In this document: one piece after another, positions 46,183-55,505 of the stretch | Layout: every line of letters begins with the position of its first letter | How positions within the stretch are numbered: the stretch's first letter is position 1 | Assembly: GCF_001559865.1 (NCBI RefSeq) | Contig: NZ_LOHE01000068.1 | Span: 141,208-205,207, forward strand | Length of the DNA: 64,000 nucleotides | Reading direction: 5' to 3' | Origin: Abyssisolibacter fermentans | GTDB taxonomy: Bacteria > Bacillota > Clostridia > Tissierellales > MCWD3 | Translations under genes and position numbers: made by a program | The notes under the pieces: generated by a model | Seen by the model: the letters and a program-made list of their open reading frames with translations, nothing else | Databases searched by the model: none | Told to the model about the DNA's origin: nothing

Positions 46183-46385
46183 ACCCTTATTATTCATATA
46201 ACTTTAAATAATGTGCTGTTAAATCTGAATTAGATTCAGTAAATTCACACTCCGTCATTTGATGGGCATCTTATAATCATGAGCAGAGAACTAAAATCTG
46301 TGATTTTATGTGAATCGCTTACTCATTCGAAGAATGAGATTCATTATAAAAAGTATTTGATTTTTTATGAATAATCTGGATTTAA
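46181..46385. mobile_element. AACCC-family element (copy 6)
   Basis: Left end TTACCCTTATTATTCATATA, the ATGTGCTGT motif, a shortened middle, the module GAGCAGAGAACTAAAATC with GTGAATCGCTTACTC, and the right end TATGAATAATCTGGATTTAA. It abuts the parvulin terminator. Confidence 0.8.
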
Positions 46386-46445
46386 GTATATTAGCTTGTT
46401 AATGCAAATAACTTTCTGACAAATTGTTATTTGATTTTTGGGTTT

Positions 46446-46640
46446 TTAATCCATTAATTCATTCATGAAGTTTTGCTCGTCATTTTCTATAAGGTCTATT
46501 CCTCCTAATACTATATGAGCTAGACCGAATCCAACGATACCCCATGCTACTGATTGTGGAAGGACTTTTTTTGAAAAAAGACCTCCAGCCGTAACAGCTG
46601 TACCTAAAACAGTAGGTATTAAACCTTCCCTTATATGCAT
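46446..46640 (-). CDS. Conserved small membrane protein, unknown function
   Basis: A 64-residue protein starting at ATG 46640, 7 nt after AGGAGG. It reads MHIREGLIPTVLG, with a glycine-rich hydrophobic stretch, a SVAWGIVGFGLAHIVLGGIDL segment and an acidic tail. I recall similar small proteins in Clostridia (sometimes mislabelled asparagine synthase), function unknown. Likely two membrane helices. Confidence 0.65.
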   Translation of the reverse strand: MHIREGLIPTVLGTAVTAGGLFSKKVLPQSVAWGIVGFGLAHIVLGGIDLIENDEQNFMNELMD

Positions 46641-46988
46641 ATACAATCCTCCTAAATAGGAATTTATATAAACAATCTACTTTGATTGTTATAATTATTT
46701 TTTCCTTAAAAGAGAATAATATTTATTTATTGATTGAGTTAAATAAAGGAATATTTTCTACTATTAAACTTAAAAAAATATAGAGATACAGTAATATTTC
46801 ACTATAAATAACAAAAAATAATTATATATTATTCTGTAATTTCGATAATAATTATTAAATAGGCTATGAAATTTGCTTTTTATTTAGATAAAAATAATCA
46901 ATATAAAGGATTTACCGAAAAAATAAAGAATTATTAAAAGTTAAAGTAGTGTTATTAATAAAAAATATTATATGAAAGAAGTTGTAAA
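46641..46988. other. AT-rich intergenic region
   Basis: About 350 bp between divergent genes. Apart from a short AACAATC/GATTGTT hairpin (about 46670-46688) next to the ribosome site of the reverse gene, I see no gene, repeat or RNA here. Confidence 0.4.
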
Positions 46989-47969
46989 ATGAATATTCAA
47001 AATGAGACGAATGAAGATTTGAACTATTTTCCATACAAAACTTATTCTAGTTACCTCAAAGATAAATATGGAGTAAAAGTGTATAAGCTCCCTATTAATC
47101 TTCCGATTACATGTCCTAATAGGGATGGTACAGTTAGTGAAGGAGGATGTATATTTTGTGGGGCTGAAGGTGCTGCTTTTGAAAATCTTTCAAATATTAT
47201 ACCAGTAGCAGATCAGCTTAAACAAAACATGGATTATATAAAAAAAAGATATAAAGCTGAAAAGTTTATTGCATATTTTCAAAGCTTTACAAATACATAT
47301 ATGGATTTTGATATATTTAAAAAGTATATTAAAGAATCCATAATAGAAGATATTGTAGAGATATCAATTTCAACTAGACCGGATTGTATTAATGATAAAA
47401 TACTTAAGTATTTGTTTGATATAAAAAGAGAATATAATGTTAATATTACAATAGAACTAGGTTTGCAGACAATTAACCATAAAACGTTGAAGCTTATAAA
47501 TAGAGGACATACTTTAGCAGAATTTATAGATAGTGTTATTAGGATAAAAAAATATGGTTTTGAAATATGTACACATTTAATACTTAATCTACCTTGGGAT
47601 GATATGGATGATGTTATTGAAAATGCTAAAATACTATCCGCTTTATCTATTGACTTTGTCAAATTACATTCACTATATATTGTTAAAGATACCCAATTAG
47701 CAAAGCTTTATCAAGAAAATAGTATAAATATGATGTCAAAGGACGATTATATAAATAGATTAATAAGATTTTTAAGGTACTTGAAATCAGATATTGTTGT
47801 TGAAAGATTATTAGGGAGAGCTCCAAAAGAAAACACAATATTTGTAAATTGGAACACGAGCTGGTGGAAGATAAAAGATGAAATAGTTGAAAAAATGATA
47901 GAAACGAAAGTAAAACAAGGTGATCTTTGTGATTATCTTAATGGTAAGGCTATTAAGAAATTTTATTAG
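46989..47969 (+). CDS. Radical SAM protein, YhcC/TIGR01212 family
   Basis: A 326-residue radical SAM protein. The cluster-binding cysteines have the family's spacing, Cys-x11-Cys-x2-Cys in the TCPNRDGTVSEGGCIFC segment near residues 37-53, followed by YFQSFTNTY, SISTRPDC and ELGLQT motifs. The family is widespread with unproven function, probably RNA- or cofactor-related. Start ATG 46989 with a GAAAGAAG site. Confidence 0.88.
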   Translation: MNIQNETNEDLNYFPYKTYSSYLKDKYGVKVYKLPINLPITCPNRDGTVSEGGCIFCGAEGAAFENLSNIIPVADQLKQNMDYIKKRYKAEKFIAYFQSFTNTYMDFDIFKKYIKESIIEDIVEISISTRPDCINDKILKYLFDIKREYNVNITIELGLQTINHKTLKLINRGHTLAEFIDSVIRIKKYGFEICTHLILNLPWDDMDDVIENAKILSALSIDFVKLHSLYIVKDTQLAKLYQENSINMMSKDDYINRLIRFLRYLKSDIVVERLLGRAPKENTIFVNWNTSWWKIKDEIVEKMIETKVKQGDLCDYLNGKAIKKFY

Positions 47970-48038
47970 ATATTGTTTTTGTGATATGATAATAAAAGGC
48001 GGATTTTACTTATGCATTAATAAAAATCGAGGTGTAAT

Positions 48039-48761
48039 ATGGCAAATAGAATAAGGTTGGACAAGTATTTATCAAATTCGGGTTACGGTAGTAGAAAAGA
48101 AATAAAAAAACTTCTTAAAAATGGGAGTACAAAAGTCGACGGACAAGTAGTAAAAGATTCTTCATTTAAAGTTGAACCAGGTATTAATACTGTTATGATT
48201 GATGGTAACATTATAGAATACAGAAAACATGTATATATTATGATGAATAAGCCAGCAGGCGTGATATCTGCAACATATGATTCTAGAGAAGAAACAGTTA
48301 TTGATATATTAGAGGAATATTATAAAAAGTTTGATCTTTTTCCTGTTGGAAGATTAGATAAAGATACGGAAGGTTTGCTTTTATTGACCAATGATGGAAA
48401 ACTTGCTCACAATTTACTTTCACCAAAAAAACATGTAGATAAAACTTATTATGCTAAAGTTGATGGTGAAATTACCTTAGAAGATTGCGTAAAATTCAAA
48501 GATGGTGTAATTATAGATAATGATTATAAAACATTGCCCGCAAATTTGGAGATTATTAAAGCAGGAACTATCTCAAAAGTTCATATTACAATTAGAGAGG
48601 GTAAGTTTCATCAGATAAAAAAAATGATCAAAGCTGTAGGTAAAAAAGTTATATATTTAAAAAGGATATCTATGGGAAACTTGAAATTAGATAATGATCT
48701 AGAAATAGGTGAATATAGGGAGCTAACTGGTGATGAACACAGCAGTTTGGTTAATAGATGA
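48039..48761 (+). CDS. RsuA/RluB-family pseudouridine synthase
   Basis: A 240-residue enzyme with an N-terminal S4 RNA-binding domain (about 4-60) and a catalytic domain carrying the aspartate motif GRLDKDTEGLLLLTND near 105-120, plus the later REGKFHQIKKM motif. It converts uridine to pseudouridine in rRNA; the RsuA or RluB site cannot be told from sequence alone. AGGTG site. Confidence 0.9.
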   Translation: MANRIRLDKYLSNSGYGSRKEIKKLLKNGSTKVDGQVVKDSSFKVEPGINTVMIDGNIIEYRKHVYIMMNKPAGVISATYDSREETVIDILEEYYKKFDLFPVGRLDKDTEGLLLLTNDGKLAHNLLSPKKHVDKTYYAKVDGEITLEDCVKFKDGVIIDNDYKTLPANLEIIKAGTISKVHITIREGKFHQIKKMIKAVGKKVIYLKRISMGNLKLDNDLEIGEYRELTGDEHSSLVNR

Positions 48762-48959
48762 TGATATATTCTTGATGTTAAGCTCTAGCGAAACGAGTTA
48801 ACTGTACACATTAACTATATTATGATAAAATAAGAAAGGTAGTTTACTAATATAGTTATATGTTTTAGCAAAATACAATATAATAGTAGAATTTTGTTTA
48901 TTGTATTATATAATATTTTTATATAGTATGATAGATAGGTAGTATGGAGGTGTTAGATA

Positions 48960-49475
48960 ATGAAAATAAAACGCTATATTCCAAATATATTTACTTTTTT
49001 TAATTTGGCATTAGGAATATTAGCAATTATGTGTATTTTTAATGAAGACTATTTTAATTCGGCTTTGTTAATATTATTAGCTGCTGTTATGGATAGGTAT
49101 GATGGTAAAATTGCTAGGAAGTTTAATGCAACTTCTGAAATAGGAAAAGAATTAGATTCACTATCAGATTTAATTTCATTTGGTGTTGCACCTACTATTT
49201 TAATGTGGAATATTGCTCTTATACATTTTGGTATTTTAGGAATAATAGTGACAATACTATATGCAATAGCTGGTGCATATAGATTAGCAAGATACAATGT
49301 TATGGATTTTGATGGTATTTACTATGGAATACCAATTACTATGTCTGGTGGAATAGTTGCTATTATATCATTGTATTTAACTAGATATAAAATCAACATA
49401 ATCATATTAGCATTTATAATGCTGTTATTAGCATATATTATGATAACTAAAAGAATAAGACTTAAAAAAAGATAG
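48960..49475 (+). CDS. pssA: CDP-diacylglycerol--serine O-phosphatidyltransferase
   Basis: A 171-residue membrane enzyme with five to six hydrophobic segments. The CDP-alcohol phosphotransferase motif is complete around residues 45-66: Asp-Gly-x2-Ala-Arg, Gly eight residues later, then Asp-x3-Asp. The start KRYIPNIFTFFNLALG is typical of PssA, which makes phosphatidylserine. No psd decarboxylase is adjacent. Strong GGAGGTG site. Confidence 0.88.
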   Translation: MKIKRYIPNIFTFFNLALGILAIMCIFNEDYFNSALLILLAAVMDRYDGKIARKFNATSEIGKELDSLSDLISFGVAPTILMWNIALIHFGILGIIVTILYAIAGAYRLARYNVMDFDGIYYGIPITMSGGIVAIISLYLTRYKINIIILAFIMLLLAYIMITKRIRLKKR

Positions 49476-49561
49476 ATAACTATATATTTAGGCAATAATT
49501 TATAGATAATGGATATTTAAATGAAACTTAATAGTTATCTCAAAATAGAAAGGTGTTAAAC

Positions 49562-50113
49562 TTGGAATCTAGCATGAATGAAACGATGTTTGAAAAATTT
49601 TTTAATCATAGAGATTATTTAATAGTTCAATATAAAGAAGGAAATATAACAAAAAGTGAGTATGTTCAATATAATGTAGACTATATTAACAAAAATAAGA
49701 TTAAGCCATTTGATATAATAGATATTTATGAAAAAGGGATGTATAATTACCAATATTACAATATGATGGCTAAATATTATTTTATGCAAGGGAAAATGTT
49801 GATGAATAATGAAGATGATGAAAAATATAGCAAATCATTTATTGAAGAAGGACATTATTATTATAGATTGAAAGACAAATCTACACTAAACTTACTTAAG
49901 CTTTTAAAATTTAAAAATGTTGAAGCATATTATATTAAATTAAATTCAAAGAATCTAATGGGAAAATTATATGAGATATATTTAAAGGATTATGACAAAG
50001 CAATATTACATTCACAGAACTTTAGATTATTAGATACTTTAAAAAGGAACAAAGTTTTTATAGAAGGTTATAGAAAATCTGTAATTGATGATTATGTAAA
50101 TGTAAAATATTAA
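49562..50113 (+). CDS. Conserved hypothetical protein (possibly DUF6648)
   Basis: A 183-residue cytoplasmic protein rich in Tyr, Lys and Asn, mostly helical, with no motif of known function. The opening part (MNETMFEKFFNHRDYLI, then KEGNITKSEYVQYN) looks like a family I tentatively associate with DUF6648 of Clostridia. Start taken at TTG 49562, 6 bp after AAAGGTG; the in-frame GTG at 49553 is part of that site. A shared terminator follows. Confidence 0.6.
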   Translation: MESSMNETMFEKFFNHRDYLIVQYKEGNITKSEYVQYNVDYINKNKIKPFDIIDIYEKGMYNYQYYNMMAKYYFMQGKMLMNNEDDEKYSKSFIEEGHYYYRLKDKSTLNLLKLLKFKNVEAYYIKLNSKNLMGKLYEIYLKDYDKAILHSQNFRLLDTLKRNKVFIEGYRKSVIDDYVNVKY

Positions 50114-50142
50114 AAAAATAGGAGTTTAACTCCTATTTTTTG
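50113..50142. terminator. Bidirectional terminator between convergent genes
   Basis: AAAAAATAGGAGTT pairs perfectly with AACTCCTATTTTTT. The stem contains the stop codon of the reverse-strand gene, so both transcripts end in the same palindrome. Confidence 0.85.
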
Positions 50143-50753
50143 CCTGCTAATATTTTTATTATAGTTTCCACAGAACTGTCTGATTTGATTTTATAATCTC
50201 CAGATTTTAATTTTCTATCTAGTTTTAATTCTTGAGCTTTGTTCAAGAAATCTTGTTTAGACTGAATTAAATTTTTAGAAATTAAAATATCTGCAATGTG
50301 TGGAGGAAGCGATTTATTAGGTATAGTAACTTCTATAACTTTTACTTCTTCTTTGTTACTTTGAGTTTGATCAGCTGCTTGTCCTTGATTGTCATTTAAG
50401 TCAGCTTCAGATTCATTATCTGTGTTTGGCTTAGTATCGGGTTTATTGCTTGAATCTTGTTGCTCAGTAGTATTGCCTTCATTCGATACTATATTGTCGT
50501 TTGATTCTCCAGAGTTATTTGATAAAGAATTGTCGTCTGATTTAGTATCATTATTGTCGCCGATATTATCTGTTACTGAGACTGTTTGACCATTCGATGC
50601 AGCAATACTAGATTTGGCGTCCGGTGAGTTGGTAAATAATTCAGGAAGTTTCCATCCAATAATACCTCCTACAATTACAACTACTACAGCCATTATTAAG
50701 AAATCCGCAATATCATATACACCATCTTTTATCCATTCTATTAATTTTTTCAA
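50133..50753 (-). CDS. MltG N-terminal-like membrane protein without catalytic domain
   Basis: A 206-residue protein with one membrane helix at about 18-38, a long Ser/Asn/Asp-rich linker (about 45-140), and a C-terminal LysM-like domain (VTIPNKSLPPHIADILISKN, then LKSGDYKI) that resembles the substrate-positioning part of the endolytic transglycosylase MltG. The catalytic YceG domain is absent. It may bind or localise to nascent peptidoglycan. Start TTG 50753 is 8 nt after GGGAG; a repeat element lies just upstream. Confidence 0.65.
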   Translation of the reverse strand: MKKLIEWIKDGVYDIADFLIMAVVVVIVGGIIGWKLPELFTNSPDAKSSIAASNGQTVSVTDNIGDNNDTKSDDNSLSNNSGESNDNIVSNEGNTTEQQDSSNKPDTKPNTDNESEADLNDNQGQAADQTQSNKEEVKVIEVTIPNKSLPPHIADILISKNLIQSKQDFLNKAQELKLDRKLKSGDYKIKSDSSVETIIKILAGKK

Positions 50754-50775
50754 AAATACCACTCCCTTAACTTTG

Positions 50776-51034
50776 TAACCCTGATTACTTATATAACTCC
50801 CAATAATATGCTGTAAGCTTCAGAACTATAAGATTTCATTGAATTCTAAGGCATATCAAGTGGTGCGACTGCCATTTAATGGACATCTCATAAAAAAGAT
50901 GCAATATTAATGAAATCTCCTATACAGTTCCTTCATAGGAGTAAGCGAATCACTTAAAATCATAGATTTTAGTTCCCTGCTCAAAATCAAGATTTAGGTT
51001 CACCGCTCATAATTACTATAAATAATCTGGGTTT
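50776..51034. mobile_element. AACCC-family element (copy 7)
   Basis: Left end TAACCCTGATTACTTATATA, AATAATATGCTGTA, a worn hairpin region (AAGGCATATCAAGTGG), the module in reverse (TTCATAGGAGTAAGCG, CATAGATTTTAGTTCCC) and right end AAATAATCTGGGTTT. It lies between divergent genes, 23 bp from the MltG-like start. Confidence 0.8.
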
Positions 51035-51141
51035 GATATACTATGTATATATGCTGCAACTTTATAATATCATAATATTGTTGTATTTATCAATTATTAA
51101 AGGTGTATTATTAAAAAAAAATTTGAAAAGCTGGTGATGAT

Positions 51142-52110
51142 TTGAAAGAAATTATTATACAAGAAAATGAAAACAATCAAAGATTAGATAGATTTTTAAA
51201 AAAATATTTAAATGATGCTCCAACTTCTTTTATATACAAAATGTTGAGAAAAAAAAGAATAAAGCTGAATTCAAAAAAAGCTGATCCAAAAGATAAAATT
51301 GTTACAGGAGATACTATTCAACTTTATTTATCTGAAGAAACTATTGATAGTTTTAAAGTGAAAAATACGTATGTACCGCAGAAAAAAAGCAAACTAAATA
51401 TTGTGTATGAAGATGGTAATTTAGTATTAATACATAAAGAAGCAGGAGTTCTTTCACAATCATCAAAGAAAGGAGAAACTTCTTTAGTAGATAGTTTTAT
51501 AAGCTATTTATATGACAAGGGAGAATATGACCCTTCTAGTGAAAGAGTGTTTAAACCCGCTATATGTAATAGATTAGATAGAAATACAATAGGATTAGTA
51601 ATAGCAGCTAAAAATTATAATACTTTAAAGGGTATCAATGAAGCAATAAGATTAAAAAATATAGATAAATACTATAAATGTTTAGTTAAGGATGAATTAA
51701 AATCAAATCTAAATTTAGAAGATTATATCGTTAAAAATAAAAATGAGAACAAATCTTATGTGACAAATGAAAAAAATGAAGAATCTAAAAAAATACAAAC
51801 TAATGTTAATATTTTAAAAAGTTCAAGTAAATTTAGTTTAGTAGAAGTAGAGCTTATTACAGGCAAATCGCATCAAATAAGAGCACATCTTTCATATATA
51901 AATCATCCTGTTGTTGGGGATTATAAATATGGTGATGAAAAGGTAAATAAGTTATTTAGACAAAAATTTGGATTAAAGCATCAATATTTATTTGCTTACA
52001 AATTAAGATTTAATAATATGCCAAAAGGCTTAGAGTATCTAAATGGTAAAGAGTTTGTAGATAATATGGATGAAAAATTTATAAATATTGAAAATGCATT
52101 GTTTTACTAA
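51142..52110 (+). CDS. RluA/RluD-family pseudouridine synthase
   Basis: A 322-residue enzyme with an N-terminal S4 domain (about 12-60) and a catalytic domain holding the aspartate in NRLDRNTIGLVIAAK near 148-162 and a late GKSHQIRAHL motif. It acts on large rRNA or tRNA uridines; the exact site is unknown. TTG start with a weak CTGGTGAT site. Confidence 0.9.
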   Translation: MKEIIIQENENNQRLDRFLKKYLNDAPTSFIYKMLRKKRIKLNSKKADPKDKIVTGDTIQLYLSEETIDSFKVKNTYVPQKKSKLNIVYEDGNLVLIHKEAGVLSQSSKKGETSLVDSFISYLYDKGEYDPSSERVFKPAICNRLDRNTIGLVIAAKNYNTLKGINEAIRLKNIDKYYKCLVKDELKSNLNLEDYIVKNKNENKSYVTNEKNEESKKIQTNVNILKSSSKFSLVEVELITGKSHQIRAHLSYINHPVVGDYKYGDEKVNKLFRQKFGLKHQYLFAYKLRFNNMPKGLEYLNGKEFVDNMDEKFINIENALFY

Positions 52111-52241
52111 AAAGCAGTAAATGGTTATAATAGTGCAAAAACACTAGAAAATTTTACAATTTAAAACAAACCAATGCTTTGAAATTTTTCTATAGTAAAA
52201 ATTAAATGTTTGAATTTGTTTTACTCTCTAGTATTTGGCGA

Positions 52242-52430
52242 GGGAGCCATGCAGGAATCTTTCTCTTACGCGGTGTGTGTACATGTTTTGAGTAGAGAAC
52301 AGAAATCTATGATTTCTGGTGAATCACTTACTGCTAGGAATAAAATGAGTAGGAGTTACCTATTTAGTAGAAGTTGAAGGAAAAAACATGCGCACCAATG
52401 TTCCTTAGAAAGAAACCCTGCATGTCTCCT
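52242..52430 (+). ncRNA. Structured RNA candidate with 6S RNA-like architecture, carrying a repeat module in its terminal arm
   Basis: Outer stem: GAG-x-CATGCAGG (52244-52255) and CTTTCT (52259-52264) pair with AGAAAG (52407-52412) and CCTGCATG-x-CTC (52417-52428), 17 pairs. Then unpaired strands of about 12 and 11 nt (52265-52276 and 52396-52406) form a bubble. Inner stem: GTGT-a-CATGTTTT (52277-52289) pairs with AAAACATG-c-GCAC (52383-52395). The end of the arm (52290-52382) holds the shared repeat module. Length (about 190 nt) and the stem-bubble-stem layout fit 6S RNA. A weak promoter (TTGAAT 52210, TATTTG 52232) ends just before the stem. The 6S assignment is inference; a mobile-element origin is the alternative. 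Confidence 0.4.
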
Positions 52431-52599
52431 AGTATCTATATGGTTGCTAGTTAATAATAAATTTATGTTTAACATCTAGACTGGTATTTAGTTTATTAAA
52501 ATTGCACCTTTAAAGTATCAAAGATTTTGTTTAATAAGATGTTTAAAAATATAAAAAATACATATCCTAAATATGAGAAATATTAAGGAGGGTATGTAG

Positions 52600-53028
52600 A
52601 TGAAGAAATTAAGAGATATAATGACAACATCAGTTTCAACTATCAAAAATAGTGATACTATTAGAGATGCTGCTAAGATAATGAAGGATTTAAATGTTGG
52701 TTCAGTACCTGTTTGTGACAATACGAATAAGCCCGTAGGTATGTTAACTGATAGAGATATAGTACTTAATAGTGTTTCTATGGGAAAAAACAATGATCAA
52801 AATGTTGAAACTGTAATGACAAGAAATGTAATAACTGCATCAGCTGATACAGATATTCACGAAGCTGCGAAGATAATGGCGCAGAATCAAATTAGGAGAC
52901 TTCCAGTAGTAGATAATAACAAATTAGTGGGAATAGTTTCTATTGGAGATTTAGCTGTTAGAGATATTTATGTTAATGAAGCGGGAGATGCATTATCAAG
53001 TATATCAGAAGATAACGGTATTAAATAA
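52600..53028 (+). CDS. Two-CBS-domain protein
   Basis: A 142-residue protein made of two CBS domains (about 3-60 and 67-125), seen as MTTSVSTIKNSDTIRDAA...VGMLTDRDIV and then MTRNVITASADTDIHEAA...VGIVSIGDLAV. Such stand-alone pairs bind adenine nucleotides and are often stress-linked; the target is unknown. Strong GGAGGGTA site. Confidence 0.88.
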   Translation: MKKLRDIMTTSVSTIKNSDTIRDAAKIMKDLNVGSVPVCDNTNKPVGMLTDRDIVLNSVSMGKNNDQNVETVMTRNVITASADTDIHEAAKIMAQNQIRRLPVVDNNKLVGIVSIGDLAVRDIYVNEAGDALSSISEDNGIK

Positions 53029-53032
53029 CATA

Positions 53033-53060
53033 ACGCTGGTTATTCAAACAACTTTAATGG
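53033..53060. repeat. Decayed left end of an AACCC-family element
   Basis: AACGCTGGTTATTCAAACAA followed by CTTTAATG matches the family's left end with several changes. No right end is recognisable before the terminator that follows. Confidence 0.35.
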
Positions 53061-53085
53061 ATAGAGTAATAATGGTTGTAAATAG

Positions 53086-53132
53086 AGCAAAGTCTTCCTA
53101 GTAAATCTTTATAGAAGACTTTGTTCTTTTTT
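53086..53132 (+). terminator. Rho-independent terminator after the CBS gene
   Basis: AGCAAAGTCTTC pairs with GAAGACTTTGTT (12 bp with one G-U), then CTTTTTT. Confidence 0.85.
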
Positions 53133-53314
53133 GATAAAATATACTAAAGTAAGGAATTGAGAGTATATAATGAAAAATAAATTCTGAGTTTCATAGTAAA
53201 TATTTTCATAAAATACATTAAGGAAATTTATATTATTATTTATAATATTAGAAGACTTATAAAGCATATTTTTATAATATACGTGTGTACAAATAACTTT
53301 TAGGAGGGGGATAT

Positions 53315-54964
53315 ATGATAACTGTAAATTTAACAGGTATAGGAGAAAGAAAAGCAGAAAAAGGAACAAAGATAATTGATATTTTAAAAGAGTATAACTT
53401 AGAAAAAAAATATTTATGTGCTAAGATTAATAATGATATAAAACATCTTAAGTACAAGATTGAGGATGATTGTAAAATTGAAATTTTAGATATAACAGAT
53501 AAAGATGGTTTTAGAGTATATCAAAGAACACTATCTTTTATATTTATAAAAGCATGTATGGACGTTTTTAAGAATTGTAAGGTATCAATAGAACATTCTC
53601 TTAACAAAGGAAAATATGTAGAAATAACTAAAGAAACTGAACTTTCGGAAGATGAAGTATTATTAATAAAAAACAGAATAAGAGAATTAATTGATATGGA
53701 TTTAGCTATTGAAAGAAAGCTAATTGATATAAAAGAAGCTGATAGTATTTTTGAAAAGCAAGGATATATAGATAAATTAAGATTGTCGAAATATAGAAAA
53801 CAGAATAAAATACATGTTTATTCATTAGATGGATTATATGATAAGTTTTACGGGTATTTAGCACCTTCAACTGGATTTATTGATTCGTTTGATTTGAAAT
53901 ATTTCAAGCCAGGTGTAATTATACAATTTCCAAGAAAAGAAAATAATTTCAAAATACCTGAATATGTTGAACATAAAAAGCTAGCAAAAATATTTAAGGA
54001 AGCAGAAGACTGGGCAGAAATACTTGATATTGGATATGTAGGAGCTTTAAATGATAAAATAACTAATGGTGTCATAGCTGAAATAGTTAGAATATCAGAG
54101 GCACTTCATGAAAAAAAGATAGCATATATTGCAGACAAAATATCTACTAGAGATAGTATAAGACTAGTTACGATAGCAGGACCATCATCATCAGGTAAAA
54201 CAACATTTGCACAAAGATTGTATACTCAGCTTAGAGTAAATGGTAAAAGACCTATATCTATATCTTTAGATAATTACTTTGTAGATAGAGAAATGACTCC
54301 AAAAGATGAATTTGGAAATTATGATTTTGAATCAATTGATGCGATAGATATAATGAAATTTAATGAAGATTTGCTAAACCTAATGAAAGGCAATGAAGTT
54401 GAAGTTCCAATATATAACTTCAAAACTGGAAAGCGAGAAGAACATGGCAATAAGTTAAAAATTGATGAAACTCAAATAATAATAATAGAAGGAATACATG
54501 GACTCAATGAAAAATTAACATCAATGATACCTCAGAATAAAAAATTTAAAATTTATATAAGTGCACTAACTCAATTAAATATTGATAATCACAATCGTAT
54601 ACCAACAACAGATACCAGACTTATAAGAAGAATGGTTAGAGATTTTAAATATAGAGGAAATAATGCAGAAAGAACACTGGAATTGTGGAATGCAGTAAGA
54701 AATGGAGAAGAAAGAAATATATTTCCGTACCAAGAAGAAGCTGATGCAATGTTTAATTCAGCTTTAGTATATGAACTATCTGTATTAAAAAAACATGCCA
54801 AACCATTACTGGAGAATATACCGCAAGATAGTATATATTATTGCGAAAGTAAAAGGTTATTAAAGTTATTGTATTATTTTGAAGAGATTAAAGATGAAGC
54901 AATAATACCAAATACATCTATTATAAAAGAGTTTATTGGTGGTAGTTGTTATAGAGGTGAATAG
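53315..54964 (+). CDS. Nucleoside kinase with TGS-like N-terminus (uridine kinase superfamily)
   Basis: A 549-residue protein. An N-terminal ubiquitin-like TGS region (about 1-60) and a threonyl-tRNA-synthetase-like SAD region (about 70-230) precede a P-loop kinase of the uridine kinase/phosphoribulokinase type, with Walker A GPSSSGKTT near 290 and the SLDNYFVDREMTP segment. Proteins of this fusion are common in Clostridia and annotated as nucleoside kinases; the exact substrate is not settled. Strong AGGAGGGGG site. Confidence 0.85.
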   Translation: MITVNLTGIGERKAEKGTKIIDILKEYNLEKKYLCAKINNDIKHLKYKIEDDCKIEILDITDKDGFRVYQRTLSFIFIKACMDVFKNCKVSIEHSLNKGKYVEITKETELSEDEVLLIKNRIRELIDMDLAIERKLIDIKEADSIFEKQGYIDKLRLSKYRKQNKIHVYSLDGLYDKFYGYLAPSTGFIDSFDLKYFKPGVIIQFPRKENNFKIPEYVEHKKLAKIFKEAEDWAEILDIGYVGALNDKITNGVIAEIVRISEALHEKKIAYIADKISTRDSIRLVTIAGPSSSGKTTFAQRLYTQLRVNGKRPISISLDNYFVDREMTPKDEFGNYDFESIDAIDIMKFNEDLLNLMKGNEVEVPIYNFKTGKREEHGNKLKIDETQIIIIEGIHGLNEKLTSMIPQNKKFKIYISALTQLNIDNHNRIPTTDTRLIRRMVRDFKYRGNNAERTLELWNAVRNGEERNIFPYQEEADAMFNSALVYELSVLKKHAKPLLENIPQDSIYYCESKRLLKLLYYFEEIKDEAIIPNTSIIKEFIGGSCYRGE

Positions 54965-55030
54965 AAACAAAAATTAAGCTTTTTCCATAATATATTTTAT
55001 AGAGATAAATATATTTATGGCGGTGATATT

Positions 55031-55492
55031 TTGGAATCAAAATTTATAATAGATAGATTAAGTGATAAAGTATGTATTTTTTTTGAAAATGATTTTAAAG
55101 AAGTAATTCATAAATTTAAATATATATTGGTAATACCTTTTTATAATTCAAATTTTGTTATGACGTATCATCCTAAAAAAAAGCTTTGGGATTTCCCAAA
55201 GACTAGTATAATAGAGGGTGAAAATGTAATTGAATGTGCATCCAAAAGTGGATTTAATGACATAGGAGCTATTTTTACTAGTATTCAACCATTTGCATAT
55301 TATGATATTATTAAAGATAATGATATAGTGAGAACAGGAGTAGTGTTAGCTGGTATAGAAAAATTTGAACCAAAGCCTAGATGGAGTGAAACAGATATAG
55401 TTAAATTATTCAATAAATTACCAAAAAATATAAAAAATAAAAAGGTTTATGAATTGCTTGTACAAAAAGCTAAAAGTTATGAAATAGAATAG
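55031..55492 (+). CDS. Nudix-fold-like protein with degenerate Nudix box
   Basis: A 153-residue protein with a TTG start and a CGGTGAT site. Its layout, with central strands ILVIPFYNSNFVMTYHP, the Trp-Asp-Phe-Pro-Lys segment and a helix at about 62-75, resembles Nudix hydrolases. However the box lacks the catalytic Arg-Glu...Glu-x-x-Glu pattern (here ECASKSGFNDIGA). It is therefore probably non-catalytic or a divergent member. It is 13 bp upstream of cca, suggesting co-expression. Confidence 0.55.
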   Translation: MESKFIIDRLSDKVCIFFENDFKEVIHKFKYILVIPFYNSNFVMTYHPKKKLWDFPKTSIIEGENVIECASKSGFNDIGAIFTSIQPFAYYDIIKDNDIVRTGVVLAGIEKFEPKPRWSETDIVKLFNKLPKNIKNKKVYELLVQKAKSYEIE

Positions 55493-55505
55493 ATGGGGGA
55501 TAAAT

